Positions 11,286 through 19,690 of a DNA stretch of 64,000 nt are shown piece after piece; position 1 is the stretch's first letter, and every line of letters begins with the position of its first letter. A program made the translations under genes and the position numbers. The notes below the pieces were generated by a model. It did not search any database, was not told the DNA's origin, and was given only the letters and a program-made list of their open reading frames with translations. This DNA comes from Rhizobium croatiense (GTDB lineage Bacteria; Pseudomonadota; Alphaproteobacteria; Rhizobiales; Rhizobiaceae). Location of the stretch: contig NZ_JAILYJ010000014.1 in assembly GCF_019793465.1 (NCBI RefSeq), forward strand, positions 124,001-188,000. The letters are read 5' to 3'.

Positions 11286-11425
11286 CTCCCTCATTCCTGT
11301 GCTCGTTACAGGAATCCAGCCACGGCGCTTCTGCGCCGTGATTGACCCTTATCCAGTCGAAGAGTCTTCTGCGCCCAAGGACTTGGGCGCGCTGGATTCC
11401 TGTGACGAGCACAGGAATGAGGGAG
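11286..11425 (+). repeat. Palindromic cloverleaf-like intergenic repeat
   Basis: Two 35-base arms (11286-11320 and 11391-11425) are inverted copies with one mismatch. Between them sit two smaller perfect stems, 11321-11327 with 11334-11340, and 11371-11378 with 11383-11390. Fully folded, the unit forms a long stem with two internal hairpins. It resembles the CTCCCTCATTCCTGTG-type palindromic units scattered between genes in Rhizobium genomes. It sits between the binding-protein and permease genes and may affect mRNA stability. Confidence 0.85.
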
Positions 11426-11477
11426 AGAGGCGGCATTCGCTACGGTGCTTCATGCACCAACGGTGGGAGCAGTTCGG

Positions 11478-12419
11478 ATGATTCGCTACATCCTCCAGCG
11501 CCTATTCGGCATGATCGTCGTGATGTTTCTTGTCGTCACGATCGTCTTCGTCATTGTGCGCGTGACGCCAGGCGATCCGGCCGCCGTCATGCTCGGGCCG
11601 GATGCGACGCCGCAGGATGTCGCCGATCTGAGAGCCCGGCTCGGTCTCGATCAGTCGCTCGGCCTGCAATATGTCTATTATATCGGCCAGCTGCTGAAGG
11701 GCGATCTCGGCCAGTCGATCTTCCTCAACATGCCGGTGACGTCGGCGCTGATCGATCGCGCCGAGCCGACCTTTTTCCTGACGCTGTTTTCGCTTGCCAT
11801 CGCCAGCGTCATCGCCTTGCCGATCGGCATCTATGCCGCCTATCGGCGCGGCTCCTTCGTCGACCAGGCGGCAACGACGCTCGCCATGTTTGCCGCCAGC
11901 ATCCCGAGCTTCTGGCTCGGCCTCATCCTGATGCAGTTCTTCGCCGTCAGGCTCAATCTCTTCCCGGTCTCGGGCTATGCCGGGCCGGGCTCGACTTTCC
12001 TCGACCGCATGTATCATCTGACGCTGCCGGCCTTTGCGCTCGGCATCGTCTCCTCGGCGCTGATCCTGCGCTTCACCCGGGCCTCGATGCTCGATGTGCT
12101 CGGCGACGATTATATCCGCACGGCCCGCGCCAAGGGGCTGATCGAGCGCAAGGTGATCCTCAAGCACGCGCTGAAGAATGCGCTGATCCCGATCCTGACC
12201 GTGCTCGGCCTGACGGCGGCGGTGCTGATTTCGGGCGCCGTCGTCACCGAGACGGTCTTCGGCCTGCCGGGCGTCGGCAATCTTGTCGTCTCGGCAGTGC
12301 TGCGCCGCGACTACCCCGTCATCCAGGGCGCGCTGCTCGTCATCGCCGCGCTCTACGTGCTGATCAATTTTGCCATCGACATGCTCTATCTGCTGGTCGA
12401 TCCGAGGGTGCGCTACTGA
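11478..12419 (+). CDS. ABC transporter permease, DppB/OppB type
   Basis: The 313-aa inner-membrane protein has the usual N-terminus MIRYILQRLFGMIVV, a first TM segment, the TPGDPAAVMLG periplasmic motif and about six membrane spans. The EAA loop (IRTARAKGL) contacts the ATPase. Start ATG 11478 places the first TM at the N-terminus, as in the family; the upstream in-frame ATG at 11445 would add an unneeded extension. Its stop overlaps the next start (12417-12421). Confidence 0.93.
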   Translation: MIRYILQRLFGMIVVMFLVVTIVFVIVRVTPGDPAAVMLGPDATPQDVADLRARLGLDQSLGLQYVYYIGQLLKGDLGQSIFLNMPVTSALIDRAEPTFFLTLFSLAIASVIALPIGIYAAYRRGSFVDQAATTLAMFAASIPSFWLGLILMQFFAVRLNLFPVSGYAGPGSTFLDRMYHLTLPAFALGIVSSALILRFTRASMLDVLGDDYIRTARAKGLIERKVILKHALKNALIPILTVLGLTAAVLISGAVVTETVFGLPGVGNLVVSAVLRRDYPVIQGALLVIAALYVLINFAIDMLYLLVDPRVRY

Positions 12420-13288
12420 TGGCCGATATCGCAATCAAGCCCGCCGAGCGCGAGGGCAGCAAATTCCTCCGCCGCCTGCTGAAGCGCAGGACGGTGGCCT
12501 TCGGCCTGCTGATCTTGGCGATCTTCGTGCTGTTGGCGGTCTTCGCGCCCGTTGTCGCGCCCTATTCGCCGTCCAAGCTTTCGATCGTCAACCGGCTGAA
12601 GCCGCCAGGCGGTACCTTCTTCTTCGGCACCGACGAGTTCGGTCGCGACGTCTTCTCGCGTACGATCTTTGCCGGCCGGCTGTCGCTGCTGGTCGGGGCT
12701 ACGGTCGTCAGCCTGTCGGCGGTGATCGGCGTCACCCTCGGCCTGCTGGCCGGCTTCTTCCAGAAGCTCGATACGCCGATCGCCCGGCTGATCGACGCGA
12801 TGATGGCCTTTCCGGATATTTTGCTGGCGATCGCCCTCGTCGCTGCCCTCGGACCCTCCTTGACAACAGTCATCATCGCGCTGTCGATCGTCTATTCCCC
12901 GCGCCTTGCCCGCATCGTCCGCGCCTCGACACTGGTCATTCGCGAGCTGCCCTATGTCGAGGCGGCCAAGGCGCTCGGCATATCGACCTTCCACATCATG
13001 ACGCGGCATGTACTGCGCAATCTGCTGTCGCCGATCCTGGTGCAGGCCACCTTCCTTTTCGCCAGCGCCATGCTCGCCGAAGCCGGCCTCTCCTTCCTCG
13101 GCCTCGGCGTCAGTCCGGAAATCCCGACCTGGGGAACGATGATCGCCGCCGGCCGGCAATATATCGGCCAGGCCGACTGGATGACGCTGTTTCCCGGTGT
13201 CGCCATCATCCTCTCGGTGCTGTCGCTGCAGATGGTCGGCGATGGCCTGAGGGACATGCTTGATCCAAGACTTCGCAAGGACCTTTAA
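12419..13288 (+). CDS. ABC transporter permease, DppC/OppC type
   Basis: The 289-aa membrane protein starts at an ATG overlapping the previous stop (TGATG), so the two permeases are coupled. It shows the hallmarks of DppC-type permeases: a basic N-terminus and first TM span, FFFGTDEFGRDVFSR (the GTDxxGRD motif), the EAA loop EAAKALGIS and an ARMLDPRLR-like end (DMLDPRLRKDL). With the DppB-type protein it forms the membrane channel of the importer. Confidence 0.93.
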   Translation: MADIAIKPAEREGSKFLRRLLKRRTVAFGLLILAIFVLLAVFAPVVAPYSPSKLSIVNRLKPPGGTFFFGTDEFGRDVFSRTIFAGRLSLLVGATVVSLSAVIGVTLGLLAGFFQKLDTPIARLIDAMMAFPDILLAIALVAALGPSLTTVIIALSIVYSPRLARIVRASTLVIRELPYVEAAKALGISTFHIMTRHVLRNLLSPILVQATFLFASAMLAEAGLSFLGLGVSPEIPTWGTMIAAGRQYIGQADWMTLFPGVAIILSVLSLQMVGDGLRDMLDPRLRKDL

Positions 13289-13305
13289 TCCGCCGACCTA
13301 AATCG

Positions 13306-13337
13306 GCCAATCCAAAACCAAATTCGCCAATCCAAAA
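13306..13337 (+). repeat. Short tandem direct repeat before ridA
   Basis: GCCAATCCAAAA occurs at 13306-13317 and again at 13326-13337, a 20-base period, in the short gap between the permease and the RidA gene. Its function is unknown. Confidence 0.5.
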
Positions 13338-13357
13338 TTCGCATGACAGGAGTTTGC

Positions 13358-13855
13358 GTGAATCAATTTCCCAACGCCGCCGGCAAGGTCGAGAACTCGC
13401 CTTACCAACGGTTAGCCGCCCTCGGCATCAAGCTGCCGCCGCCGCCGCCGCCGATCGCCAATTTCGTGACGCATGTGGTGGAGGGCAATATGCTCTACCT
13501 CTCCGGCCAGGGGCCGCGCGAGGCCGATGGCTTCCTGCATGCGGGCAAGGTCGGCGGCGGCGTCGGCGTCGAGGAGGCCTACCGGCATGCGCGGCTGACG
13601 GGCATCAACCTGCTTGCCGTCATGCAGGAGGCGCTCGGCGATCTCTCCCGCGTCAAGCGGGTGGTCAAGCTGCTCGGCATGGTCAATGCCGTGCCTGAGT
13701 TCGAGGATCATCCGAGTGTCATCAACGGCTGCTCGGATCTGTTGATCGCGGTCTTCGGCGCGGCCGGCGAACATGCCCGCTCGGCCGTCGGCTTCGGCTC
13801 GCTGCCCGGCAACATCACCGTCGAGATCGAGGCGATCGTCGCCTTGAATGGCTGA
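13358..13855 (+). CDS. RidA/YjgF family protein (enamine/imine deaminase type)
   Basis: The 165-aa protein belongs to the YjgF_endoribonc-like branch of RidA: YLSGQGP near residue 45, a middle KRVVKLLGMVN and the end VEIEAIVAL. RidA proteins hydrolyse reactive enamines or imines released by PLP enzymes. The GTG at 13358 is preferred because AGGAG lies 5 bases upstream; an ATG at 13343 is in frame. The next gene encodes a PLP enzyme, which fits a shared pathway. A run of prolines (LPPPPPPIANF) before the core is typical of this branch. Confidence 0.9.
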   Translation: MNQFPNAAGKVENSPYQRLAALGIKLPPPPPPIANFVTHVVEGNMLYLSGQGPREADGFLHAGKVGGGVGVEEAYRHARLTGINLLAVMQEALGDLSRVKRVVKLLGMVNAVPEFEDHPSVINGCSDLLIAVFGAAGEHARSAVGFGSLPGNITVEIEAIVALNG

Positions 13856-13925
13856 CGAGAGCTTGCATATTTGGAGCAGCGTCCACCCACGGCCCGTTCC
13901 TCGCCCCAGACTTCCGGAGACCTTC

Positions 13926-15122
13926 ATGCCCAATGACATCAGACCTTCGCTCGGCCTTCGCCCCGTCATCAACGTATCCGGCACGATGACCAGCCTCGGC
14001 GCCTCGATCGTCGTGCCGGAGGCGATCGAAGCGATGGCATCCATCCTGCCGCACTTCGTCGAGATCAACGACCTGCAGCGCAAAGCAAGCAGCGTCATCG
14101 CCCGGCTGACCGGCGGCGAGGCCGGCTTCGTCACTGCCTCCTGCTCGGCCGGCATTTCGCTCGCCGTCGCCGGCGCCATCACCGGCGACAATCTGCTGGC
14201 GATCGAGAAGCTGCCGGATGCGGTGCCCGAGAAGAATGAGGTGCTGGTGCAGATGGGCCATGTGGTGAGCTATGGCGCCCCGGTCGATCAGGCGATCCGG
14301 CTGGCCGGCGGCAAGGTCGTGCTGGTGGGGCAGGCAACCTCGACCCACCGTTTCCACATGGAGAAGGCGATCACCGACAAGACCGCCGCCGCCGTCTATG
14401 TCGTCTCCCATCATGTCGTCGATTACGGCCTGCTGAACCTCAAGGAATTCGTCGAGATCGCCCATGCCAGGGGCGTGCCTGTTATCGTCGATGCGGCGTC
14501 GGAATATGATCTGGGGATTTTCCTGGAGCAGGGGGCCGATATCGCGCTCTATTCCGGCCACAAGTTCCTCGGCGGCCCGACCTCGGGCATCGTCGCCGGC
14601 CGGAAGGAATTGGTGCGCCATGCCTTCCTGCAGAATATGGGCATCGGCCGCGGCATGAAGGTCGGCAAGGAGAGCATCTTCGGCGTGATGGCCGCACTCG
14701 AAGCCTGGGAACGCCGCGACCATGCCGGCATCCGGGAACGCGAGACCGGCTATCTCAACCTGTGGAAACGCACGCTCGATGGTCGCCCCGGCATCACCGC
14801 GCTGATCGAACCCGACCCGACCAACAATCCGCTCGACCGGCTGCGCCTGATCGTCGATCCCGAACAGGCGCATATCACTGCCTGGGATCTCGCCGATGCG
14901 CTGGCAAGGGGCAACCCGCCGATCATCGTGCGCGACCATGAAGTGGAGCACCGCTACTTCTATCTCGACCCGTGCAACCTGCATCCGGGCCAGGAGGTCG
15001 TCGTCGCAAACCGGTTGGCCGAGGAACTCGACAAGGCGCGCGCTTCCAACGAAATCATCGCAACCCCGATCGAAAACCGCAGCAGGCATCGCTTCGACGG
15101 GTTGCTGCGTTGGCCGGACTGA
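13926..15122 (+). CDS. SelA-like PLP-dependent enzyme (aminotransferase class V fold)
   Basis: The 398-aa protein resembles the SelA/D-glucosaminate-6-phosphate ammonia-lyase group. It starts with LRPVINVSGTMTSLGAS, then has a PLP-binding core with VIVDAASEYD and the probable Schiff-base lysine in SGHKFLGGP. It is not a genuine selenocysteine synthase, since family relatives outside selenium systems act as ammonia-lyases or aldolases on amino sugars and amino acids. ATG 13926 has GGAG a few bases upstream and matches family N-termini; an ATG at 13848 overlapping ridA would add 26 unneeded residues. Its substrate is unknown. Confidence 0.85.
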   Translation: MPNDIRPSLGLRPVINVSGTMTSLGASIVVPEAIEAMASILPHFVEINDLQRKASSVIARLTGGEAGFVTASCSAGISLAVAGAITGDNLLAIEKLPDAVPEKNEVLVQMGHVVSYGAPVDQAIRLAGGKVVLVGQATSTHRFHMEKAITDKTAAAVYVVSHHVVDYGLLNLKEFVEIAHARGVPVIVDAASEYDLGIFLEQGADIALYSGHKFLGGPTSGIVAGRKELVRHAFLQNMGIGRGMKVGKESIFGVMAALEAWERRDHAGIRERETGYLNLWKRTLDGRPGITALIEPDPTNNPLDRLRLIVDPEQAHITAWDLADALARGNPPIIVRDHEVEHRYFYLDPCNLHPGQEVVVANRLAEELDKARASNEIIATPIENRSRHRFDGLLRWPD

Positions 15123-15156
15123 TCCGCCGTTCTCATCCGCCGCAAGAGGAGCCGAC

Positions 15157-16992
15157 ATGGGCAGCGTCCAAGCACAATCGATCGAGACCGCCATCCCCGT
15201 TCTTTCCGTCGAGGGGCTGACGACGTCCTTTCTGGTCGACGGCGCCTGGAAGCCTGTCGTGCGTGACGTTTCCTTCACCGTGGCGCCCGGCGAAACCGTG
15301 GCGATCGTCGGTGAATCCGGCTCGGGCAAGAGCGTCACCTCGCTGTCGATCATGCGGCTGCTGCAGGCGGAGGTGAGCCGCATCGAGGGCCGCGTCATGC
15401 TCGGCGGCCGCGATCTGCTGGCCTTGCCGGAACAGGCCATGCGGCAGGTGCGGGGCAATGAGGTGGCGATGATCTTCCAGGAGCCGATGACATCGCTCAA
15501 TCCGCTCTTCACGATCGGCGATCAGATTTCCGAAGCGCTGCTCTGCCATTCCGATATCAGCAAGGCCGATGCCCGGGCCGAGACGATCAGGCTGCTGGAG
15601 AAAGTTCGCATCCCGTCGGCGGCCTCGCGCTTCGACGAATATCCGCATCGTTTCTCCGGCGGCATGCGGCAGCGGGTGATGATCGCCATGGCGCTCGCCA
15701 GCCGGCCGAAACTCCTGATCGCCGACGAGCCGACGACGGCGCTCGACGTGACGATCCAGGGCCAGATCCTCGATCTCATCAAGATGCTGCAGGAAGAGGA
15801 GGGGACCTCCGTTCTCTTCATCACCCACGACATGGGCGTCGTCGCCGAGATCGCCGACAGGACGGTGGTGATGTATCGCGGCGAACAGGTCGAGAGCGGC
15901 CCCACCGCCGATATTTTTCACCGCGGCAAACATCCTTACACCAGGGCGCTGCTGTCGGCCGTGCCGGTGCTCGGCTCGATGCAGGGCCGTCAGCGGCCGC
16001 TGCGTTTTCCTGTGGTCAATACGGCGACAGGCGAATCGGACATACCGGCCGAGGCCCCCGATACCGTCGCCGCGACGCCGGTCCTTGAGGTGAAGAACCT
16101 TACCAAGCGTTTCGACATTCATTCCGGCCTGTTCGGCCGACTGACCAGCCGCGTGCACGCGGTCGAAAAAGTCTCCTTCGATCTGCATGCCGGCGAAACC
16201 CTGTCGCTCGTCGGTGAATCCGGCTGCGGCAAATCGACGACGGGCCGCGCCATCATGCGCCTCATCGAGCCGCAGGCGGGTTCCGTTCTCGTCGAGGGCA
16301 GGGAAGTGCTCGGCCTCGGCAGGAAGGATCTGCGCGAGATGCGCAAATCCGTGCAGATGATCTTCCAGGATCCGTTTGCCAGCCTCAATCCACGCATGAC
16401 GGTCGGTGCGGCGATCGCCGAGCCCTATCTGGAACACAGTATGGGCAATTCGCAGCAGGCGAGGGATGTCGTGGCGGACCTCCTGGTCAAGGTCGGCCTC
16501 TCCCCGGACATGGCTTCGCGCTACCCGCATGAATTTTCCGGCGGCCAGCGCCAGCGCATCTGCATCGCCCGGGCGCTCGCCTTGCAGCCGAAGGTCATCG
16601 TCGCCGACGAAAGCGTGTCGGCGCTCGATGTTTCGATCAAGGCGCAGGTGATCAACCTGATGCTCGACCTGCAGCAGAGCCTCAACCTCGCCTTCCTGTT
16701 CATCTCGCACGACATGGCGGTGGTCGAGCGCGTCAGTCACCGCGTGGCGGTGATGTATCTCGGCGAGATCGTCGAAATCGGCCCGCGCGCCGCCGTCTTC
16801 GAAAATCCGCAGCACCCCTATACGAAGAAACTCATCGCCGCCGTGCCGGTGCCGGATCCCGACCGGCGCCACGAAAAACGCATGGTGGCGAATGACGAGA
16901 TCAAGAGCCCGATGCGGGCCGTCGACTATAATCCTCCAATCGCCACCTATCGCGAGGTCGGGCCGGGGCATCGGGTCATGGACGGACGCTGA
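15157..16992 (+). CDS. Fused ABC transporter ATPase (DppD-DppF type)
   Basis: The 611-aa protein holds two complete ABC ATPase domains in one chain. The first has Walker A GESGSGKS and signature FSGGMRQRVMIAMAL; the second has GESGCGKST and FSGGQRQRICIARAL. Each is followed by the oligopeptide-transporter C-terminal motif (HPYTRALLSAVP and HPYTKKLIAAVP). It energises the importer encoded at 9732-13288. The start ATG 15157 follows AAGAGGAGCC. The fusion of DppD and DppF into one protein is common in rhizobia. Confidence 0.95.
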   Translation: MGSVQAQSIETAIPVLSVEGLTTSFLVDGAWKPVVRDVSFTVAPGETVAIVGESGSGKSVTSLSIMRLLQAEVSRIEGRVMLGGRDLLALPEQAMRQVRGNEVAMIFQEPMTSLNPLFTIGDQISEALLCHSDISKADARAETIRLLEKVRIPSAASRFDEYPHRFSGGMRQRVMIAMALASRPKLLIADEPTTALDVTIQGQILDLIKMLQEEEGTSVLFITHDMGVVAEIADRTVVMYRGEQVESGPTADIFHRGKHPYTRALLSAVPVLGSMQGRQRPLRFPVVNTATGESDIPAEAPDTVAATPVLEVKNLTKRFDIHSGLFGRLTSRVHAVEKVSFDLHAGETLSLVGESGCGKSTTGRAIMRLIEPQAGSVLVEGREVLGLGRKDLREMRKSVQMIFQDPFASLNPRMTVGAAIAEPYLEHSMGNSQQARDVVADLLVKVGLSPDMASRYPHEFSGGQRQRICIARALALQPKVIVADESVSALDVSIKAQVINLMLDLQQSLNLAFLFISHDMAVVERVSHRVAVMYLGEIVEIGPRAAVFENPQHPYTKKLIAAVPVPDPDRRHEKRMVANDEIKSPMRAVDYNPPIATYREVGPGHRVMDGR

Positions 16993-17065
16993 CCATTGGC
17001 AGTTGCCTAACCGGCCCGCGGCGCATAAAGCAGATGCAGAAACAAATGCTTGGAAGCCCGGACCG

Positions 17066-17887
17066 ATGAACAAGACAGATTATTTTTCGAAGCTCGGTGG
17101 TTTGCCGCCGCAGACCCAGCTGCTTTCCGGCAGGGCGGTTTTCACCACGGCTTACGCGGTCATCCCGCGCGGCGTCATGAGCGATATCGTCACCAGCCTG
17201 CTTCCGCATTGGGAGGGAACGCGGGCATGGGTTCTCTCCCGTCCGCTCTCCGGCTTCTCCGAGACCTTCTCGCAATATGTGATGGAGGTTCAGCCGGGCG
17301 GCGGAAGCGATCGGCCGGAGCCCGACAAGCGGGCCGAAGCGGTGCTCTTCGTCGTCGAAGGCGGCATGACGGTGGAGCTTGAGGGCGTCAGCCACGCGTT
17401 GCGCGCTGGCTCCTTCGTCTATATTCCCGCCGGTTCGGCCTGGCGGCTGAAAAACGATGGTTCGGCTGCTGCGATCTTCCACTGGGTCCGAAAGGCCTTT
17501 CAGGAAGTCGAGGGGCTGGAGCCGCCGCCGGCAATCGTCACCCATGAGGACGACCATCCGATCCGCGCCATGCCCGACACCGACGGCCGCTGGGGCACGA
17601 CCCGCTTCATCGACCCTGCGGATGTGCGCTACGACATGCACGTCAATATCGTCACGCTGGAGCCGGGCGCAGTGATCCCCTTCATGGAAACCCATGTCAT
17701 GGAGCACGGGCTCTATGTGCTGGAGGGCAAGGCGGTCTATCGCCTCAACCAGGATTGGGTCGAGGTCGAGGCCGGCGATTTCATGTGGCTGCGCGCCTTC
17801 TGCCCGCAGGCCTGCTACGCCGGCGGCCCCGGCCGCTTCCGCTACCTGCTCTACAAGGACGTCAACCGTCACATGAAGCTCTGGTAG
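17066..17887 (+). CDS. allE: (S)-ureidoglycine aminohydrolase-like bicupin
   Basis: The 273-aa protein has two cupin halves and closely follows the AllE/YlbA family: an N-terminal cupin ending in FVYIPAGSAWRLKN and a C-terminal cupin with the manganese site ExHxMEHGLYVLEGK and the block DFMWLRAFCPQACYAGG. AllE converts ureidoglycine to ureidoglycolate and ammonia in allantoin breakdown. No other allantoin gene is nearby, so here it may act on a related amino-carbinol compound from the imported substrate. ATG 17066 follows a weak site. It closes the operon begun at 9732. Confidence 0.85.
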   Translation: MNKTDYFSKLGGLPPQTQLLSGRAVFTTAYAVIPRGVMSDIVTSLLPHWEGTRAWVLSRPLSGFSETFSQYVMEVQPGGGSDRPEPDKRAEAVLFVVEGGMTVELEGVSHALRAGSFVYIPAGSAWRLKNDGSAAAIFHWVRKAFQEVEGLEPPPAIVTHEDDHPIRAMPDTDGRWGTTRFIDPADVRYDMHVNIVTLEPGAVIPFMETHVMEHGLYVLEGKAVYRLNQDWVEVEAGDFMWLRAFCPQACYAGGPGRFRYLLYKDVNRHMKLW

Positions 17888-17972
17888 GCCCCGCGTCGGC
17901 ATGCCGCCGGCGCGTCTCCGCGCACCTGTCCGGTTGCTTGACAGCTCTTTCGAATGCCCGCATCGTCCATTG

Positions 17973-18692
17973 ATGCAGGATATGGATTCATGGCTGTCGG
18001 AGAAGAAAGAGATAGGCCGGAGAAACGCTGCCGAAGCGGTCTTCGAAGATATCCGCACGGCCATTGTCAGTCGGAAACTGGCGCTCGGTACTCGTCTTCC
18101 CGCGGAGGTGCAGCTCGCCGAACGTTACGGCATCAGCCGGGCGATCGTGCGTGAGGCGCTCCGCTCGCTGCAGACGCTGGGGTTCACGCAAACCAGGACG
18201 GGGCGGGGCACGTTCGTCGTCTCGGAGAGCCCGGCGCGGCAGCTTGGCGGCGGCGCCTATTCCGCCCGCGATCTCATGGAGGCGCGCCCCTGCATCGAGA
18301 TCCCGGCTGCGGGCTGGGCGGCATTGCGGCGCTCGAACGCGCAGCTGGCGTCGCTCTCATCCTTGTGCGACCGGATGGACGAGGAGGAGGACGTTCAAAC
18401 ATGGGTGCGGATGGACGCCGAGTTCCATGGAGAGATCGCTGGAGCCTCGGGCAATGCGATCTTCCGGAAGGTCGTCGCCGATGTCCGCGGCGCTCTTTCG
18501 ACGCAATCGGAACTGGTTGAGCATGTTCGCGGCCGGCGCAAAGCCTCTAACGCCGAGCACCGCCGCATTCTGCAGGCCATCGCCGCAGGCAGCCAACGGG
18601 ATGCGCACGCCGCCATGGCGGAGCACCTGCTCGAGGTCAAGCGGTCCATCATCGGCATTGCCGGTGAAGAGCGCGCGCCGCTGAAGATATGA
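17973..18692 (+). CDS. GntR/FadR-family transcriptional regulator, first of a tandem pair
   Basis: The 239-aa protein has an N-terminal winged helix (AERYGISRAIVREALRSLQ, wing GRGTFVV) and a C-terminal FCD ligand domain (DLMEARPCIEIPAAGWAAL, FHGEIAGASGN). ATG 17973 is chosen because the next 7 residues line up with the start of the paralogue at 18745. The two regulators lie head to tail upstream of the asparagine operon. One of them may be the R. etli AnsR counterpart, or this one may control the preceding ABC operon; sequence alone does not decide. Confidence 0.88.
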   Translation: MQDMDSWLSEKKEIGRRNAAEAVFEDIRTAIVSRKLALGTRLPAEVQLAERYGISRAIVREALRSLQTLGFTQTRTGRGTFVVSESPARQLGGGAYSARDLMEARPCIEIPAAGWAALRRSNAQLASLSSLCDRMDEEEDVQTWVRMDAEFHGEIAGASGNAIFRKVVADVRGALSTQSELVEHVRGRRKASNAEHRRILQAIAAGSQRDAHAAMAEHLLEVKRSIIGIAGEERAPLKI

Positions 18693-18706
18693 TTTCCAAT
18701 GTCGCG

Positions 18707-18720
18707 CCCGGATATCCGGG
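18707..18720. promoter_or_regulatory. Perfect 14-bp palindrome between the two gntR genes
   Basis: CCCGGATATCCGGG lies in the 52-base gap between the two paralogous regulators, 25 bases before the second start. It could be an operator or a chance GC-rich palindrome. Confidence 0.35.
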
Positions 18721-18744
18721 TCGTTGCCGATCGAATGCAAAGCG

Positions 18745-19452
18745 ATGAACGATCTAGAAAGCTGGCTTTCCGACTCCGCGGTCCTCAGTCGAAAAAGCGC
18801 CTCGGAACTGGTGTTCGAGGAGTTGCGCAATCTCATTCTGTCCGGCCGCTTTGCCGCCGGTTCGAAGCTGCCGTCGGAGGCGAAACTCGCGGCAAAATAC
18901 GGTGTCAGCCGTCCGATCGTGCGGGAAGCGCTGCGCTCGCTGCAGATTTTGGGACTGACGGAGACGCGGACCGGGAGCGGGACCTATGTGCTTACCGCCG
19001 GAGGCGACGGAGATATCCGCTACGGCAATTATTCGGCGCGCGATCTGATGGAGGCGCGCCCCTTCGTCGAGGTTTCCGCGGCCGGCTGGGCGGCGCTGCG
19101 CCGGAGCGAGGATGAGCTGTCCCGGCTGCTTCATCTTTGCGACCGGATGGAGCAGGAAGAAGATGCCGAGGCCTGGGTGCGGCTGGATTCGGATTTTCAC
19201 GGGCTGATCGCCGCGGCATCGAAGAATGCCGTCTTCCGCGACATCGTCGATGACGTCCGCGAGGCGATGGCGCAGCAATCCGGGCTGCTGACCGCCTTGG
19301 GGCCGAGGCGTCAGGAATCGAATGAAGAGCATCGCGGCATCGTCGAAGCCATCCGCAAAGGGGCGGAGGCCGAGGCCCAGGCGGCGATGGAAATTCATCT
19401 CAAAAAAGTCGAGGCGGCTGTCAGCCGTATCATCGGCGCCGAGCCGCGCTAA
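18745..19452 (+). CDS. GntR/FadR-family regulator, second of a tandem pair (candidate AnsR)
   Basis: The 235-aa protein is a paralogue of the preceding gene product, with the same MNDLESWLSD-type start, winged helix (KYGVSRPIVREALRSLQ) and FCD domain (DLMEARPFVEVSAAGWAAL). It lies 238 bases upstream of the asparagine permease and is the nearest candidate for the repressor of that operon. In R. etli an ansR gene precedes ansP, but I cannot confirm orthology here. Confidence 0.88.
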   Translation: MNDLESWLSDSAVLSRKSASELVFEELRNLILSGRFAAGSKLPSEAKLAAKYGVSRPIVREALRSLQILGLTETRTGSGTYVLTAGGDGDIRYGNYSARDLMEARPFVEVSAAGWAALRRSEDELSRLLHLCDRMEQEEDAEAWVRLDSDFHGLIAAASKNAVFRDIVDDVREAMAQQSGLLTALGPRRQESNEEHRGIVEAIRKGAEAEAQAAMEIHLKKVEAAVSRIIGAEPR

Positions 19453-19564
19453 GGCCTGAGGCGCTTTCAACAAAAGCCTTCGGGAATCGATGTAATCCGG
19501 CCGCCAAAGACCGCCTTTCCACAGGCCGTCGGTTACGCATCCACAAAAAGCAAAGGGAAAATCC

Positions 19565-19592
19565 TTGACTGCAGGGTAGTTTTTCCTTTAAT
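19565..19592 (+). promoter_or_regulatory. Predicted promoter of ansP with flanking inverted repeat
   Basis: TTGACT at 19565-19570 and TTTAAT at 19587-19592 are 16 bases apart. An imperfect inverted repeat (AAAGGGAAAA at 19552-19561 and TTTTCCTTT at 19581-19589) brackets the -35 box. A further GntR-like half-symmetric site CTGTCAGACCG lies at 19601-19611. These may be the operator of one of the upstream FadR-type proteins. Confidence 0.45.
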
Positions 19593-19690
19593 CGCCAAAC
19601 CTGTCAGACCGCATAGCAGATTAACATCTTTATGACATCTGCGCGGAGGGGCGGCCGGGAGGTTGCCGAACCCATGGATAGGGAGGAGAA

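Noticed and set aside
9714..11294. Long open frame on the minus strand opposite the substrate-binding protein gene
   Set aside because: Mirror of a GC-rich coding strand; Arg/Asp/Gly-rich translation without motifs, while the plus strand encodes a clear SBP with signal peptide.
13926..15122. True selenocysteine synthase SelA
   Set aside because: No SelB, SelD or tRNA-Sec nearby and the protein is shorter than SelA (about 460 aa); the amino-sugar lyase-like branch fits better.
13815..15512. 565-codon minus-strand frame across the SelA-like gene
   Set aside because: Overlaps two well-supported plus-strand genes and lacks any recognisable domain.
15133..17073. 646-codon open frame on the minus strand opposite the fused ABC ATPase
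   Set aside because: Shadow of the ATPase; no family motif, His/Arg/Asp-rich composition typical of antisense frames.
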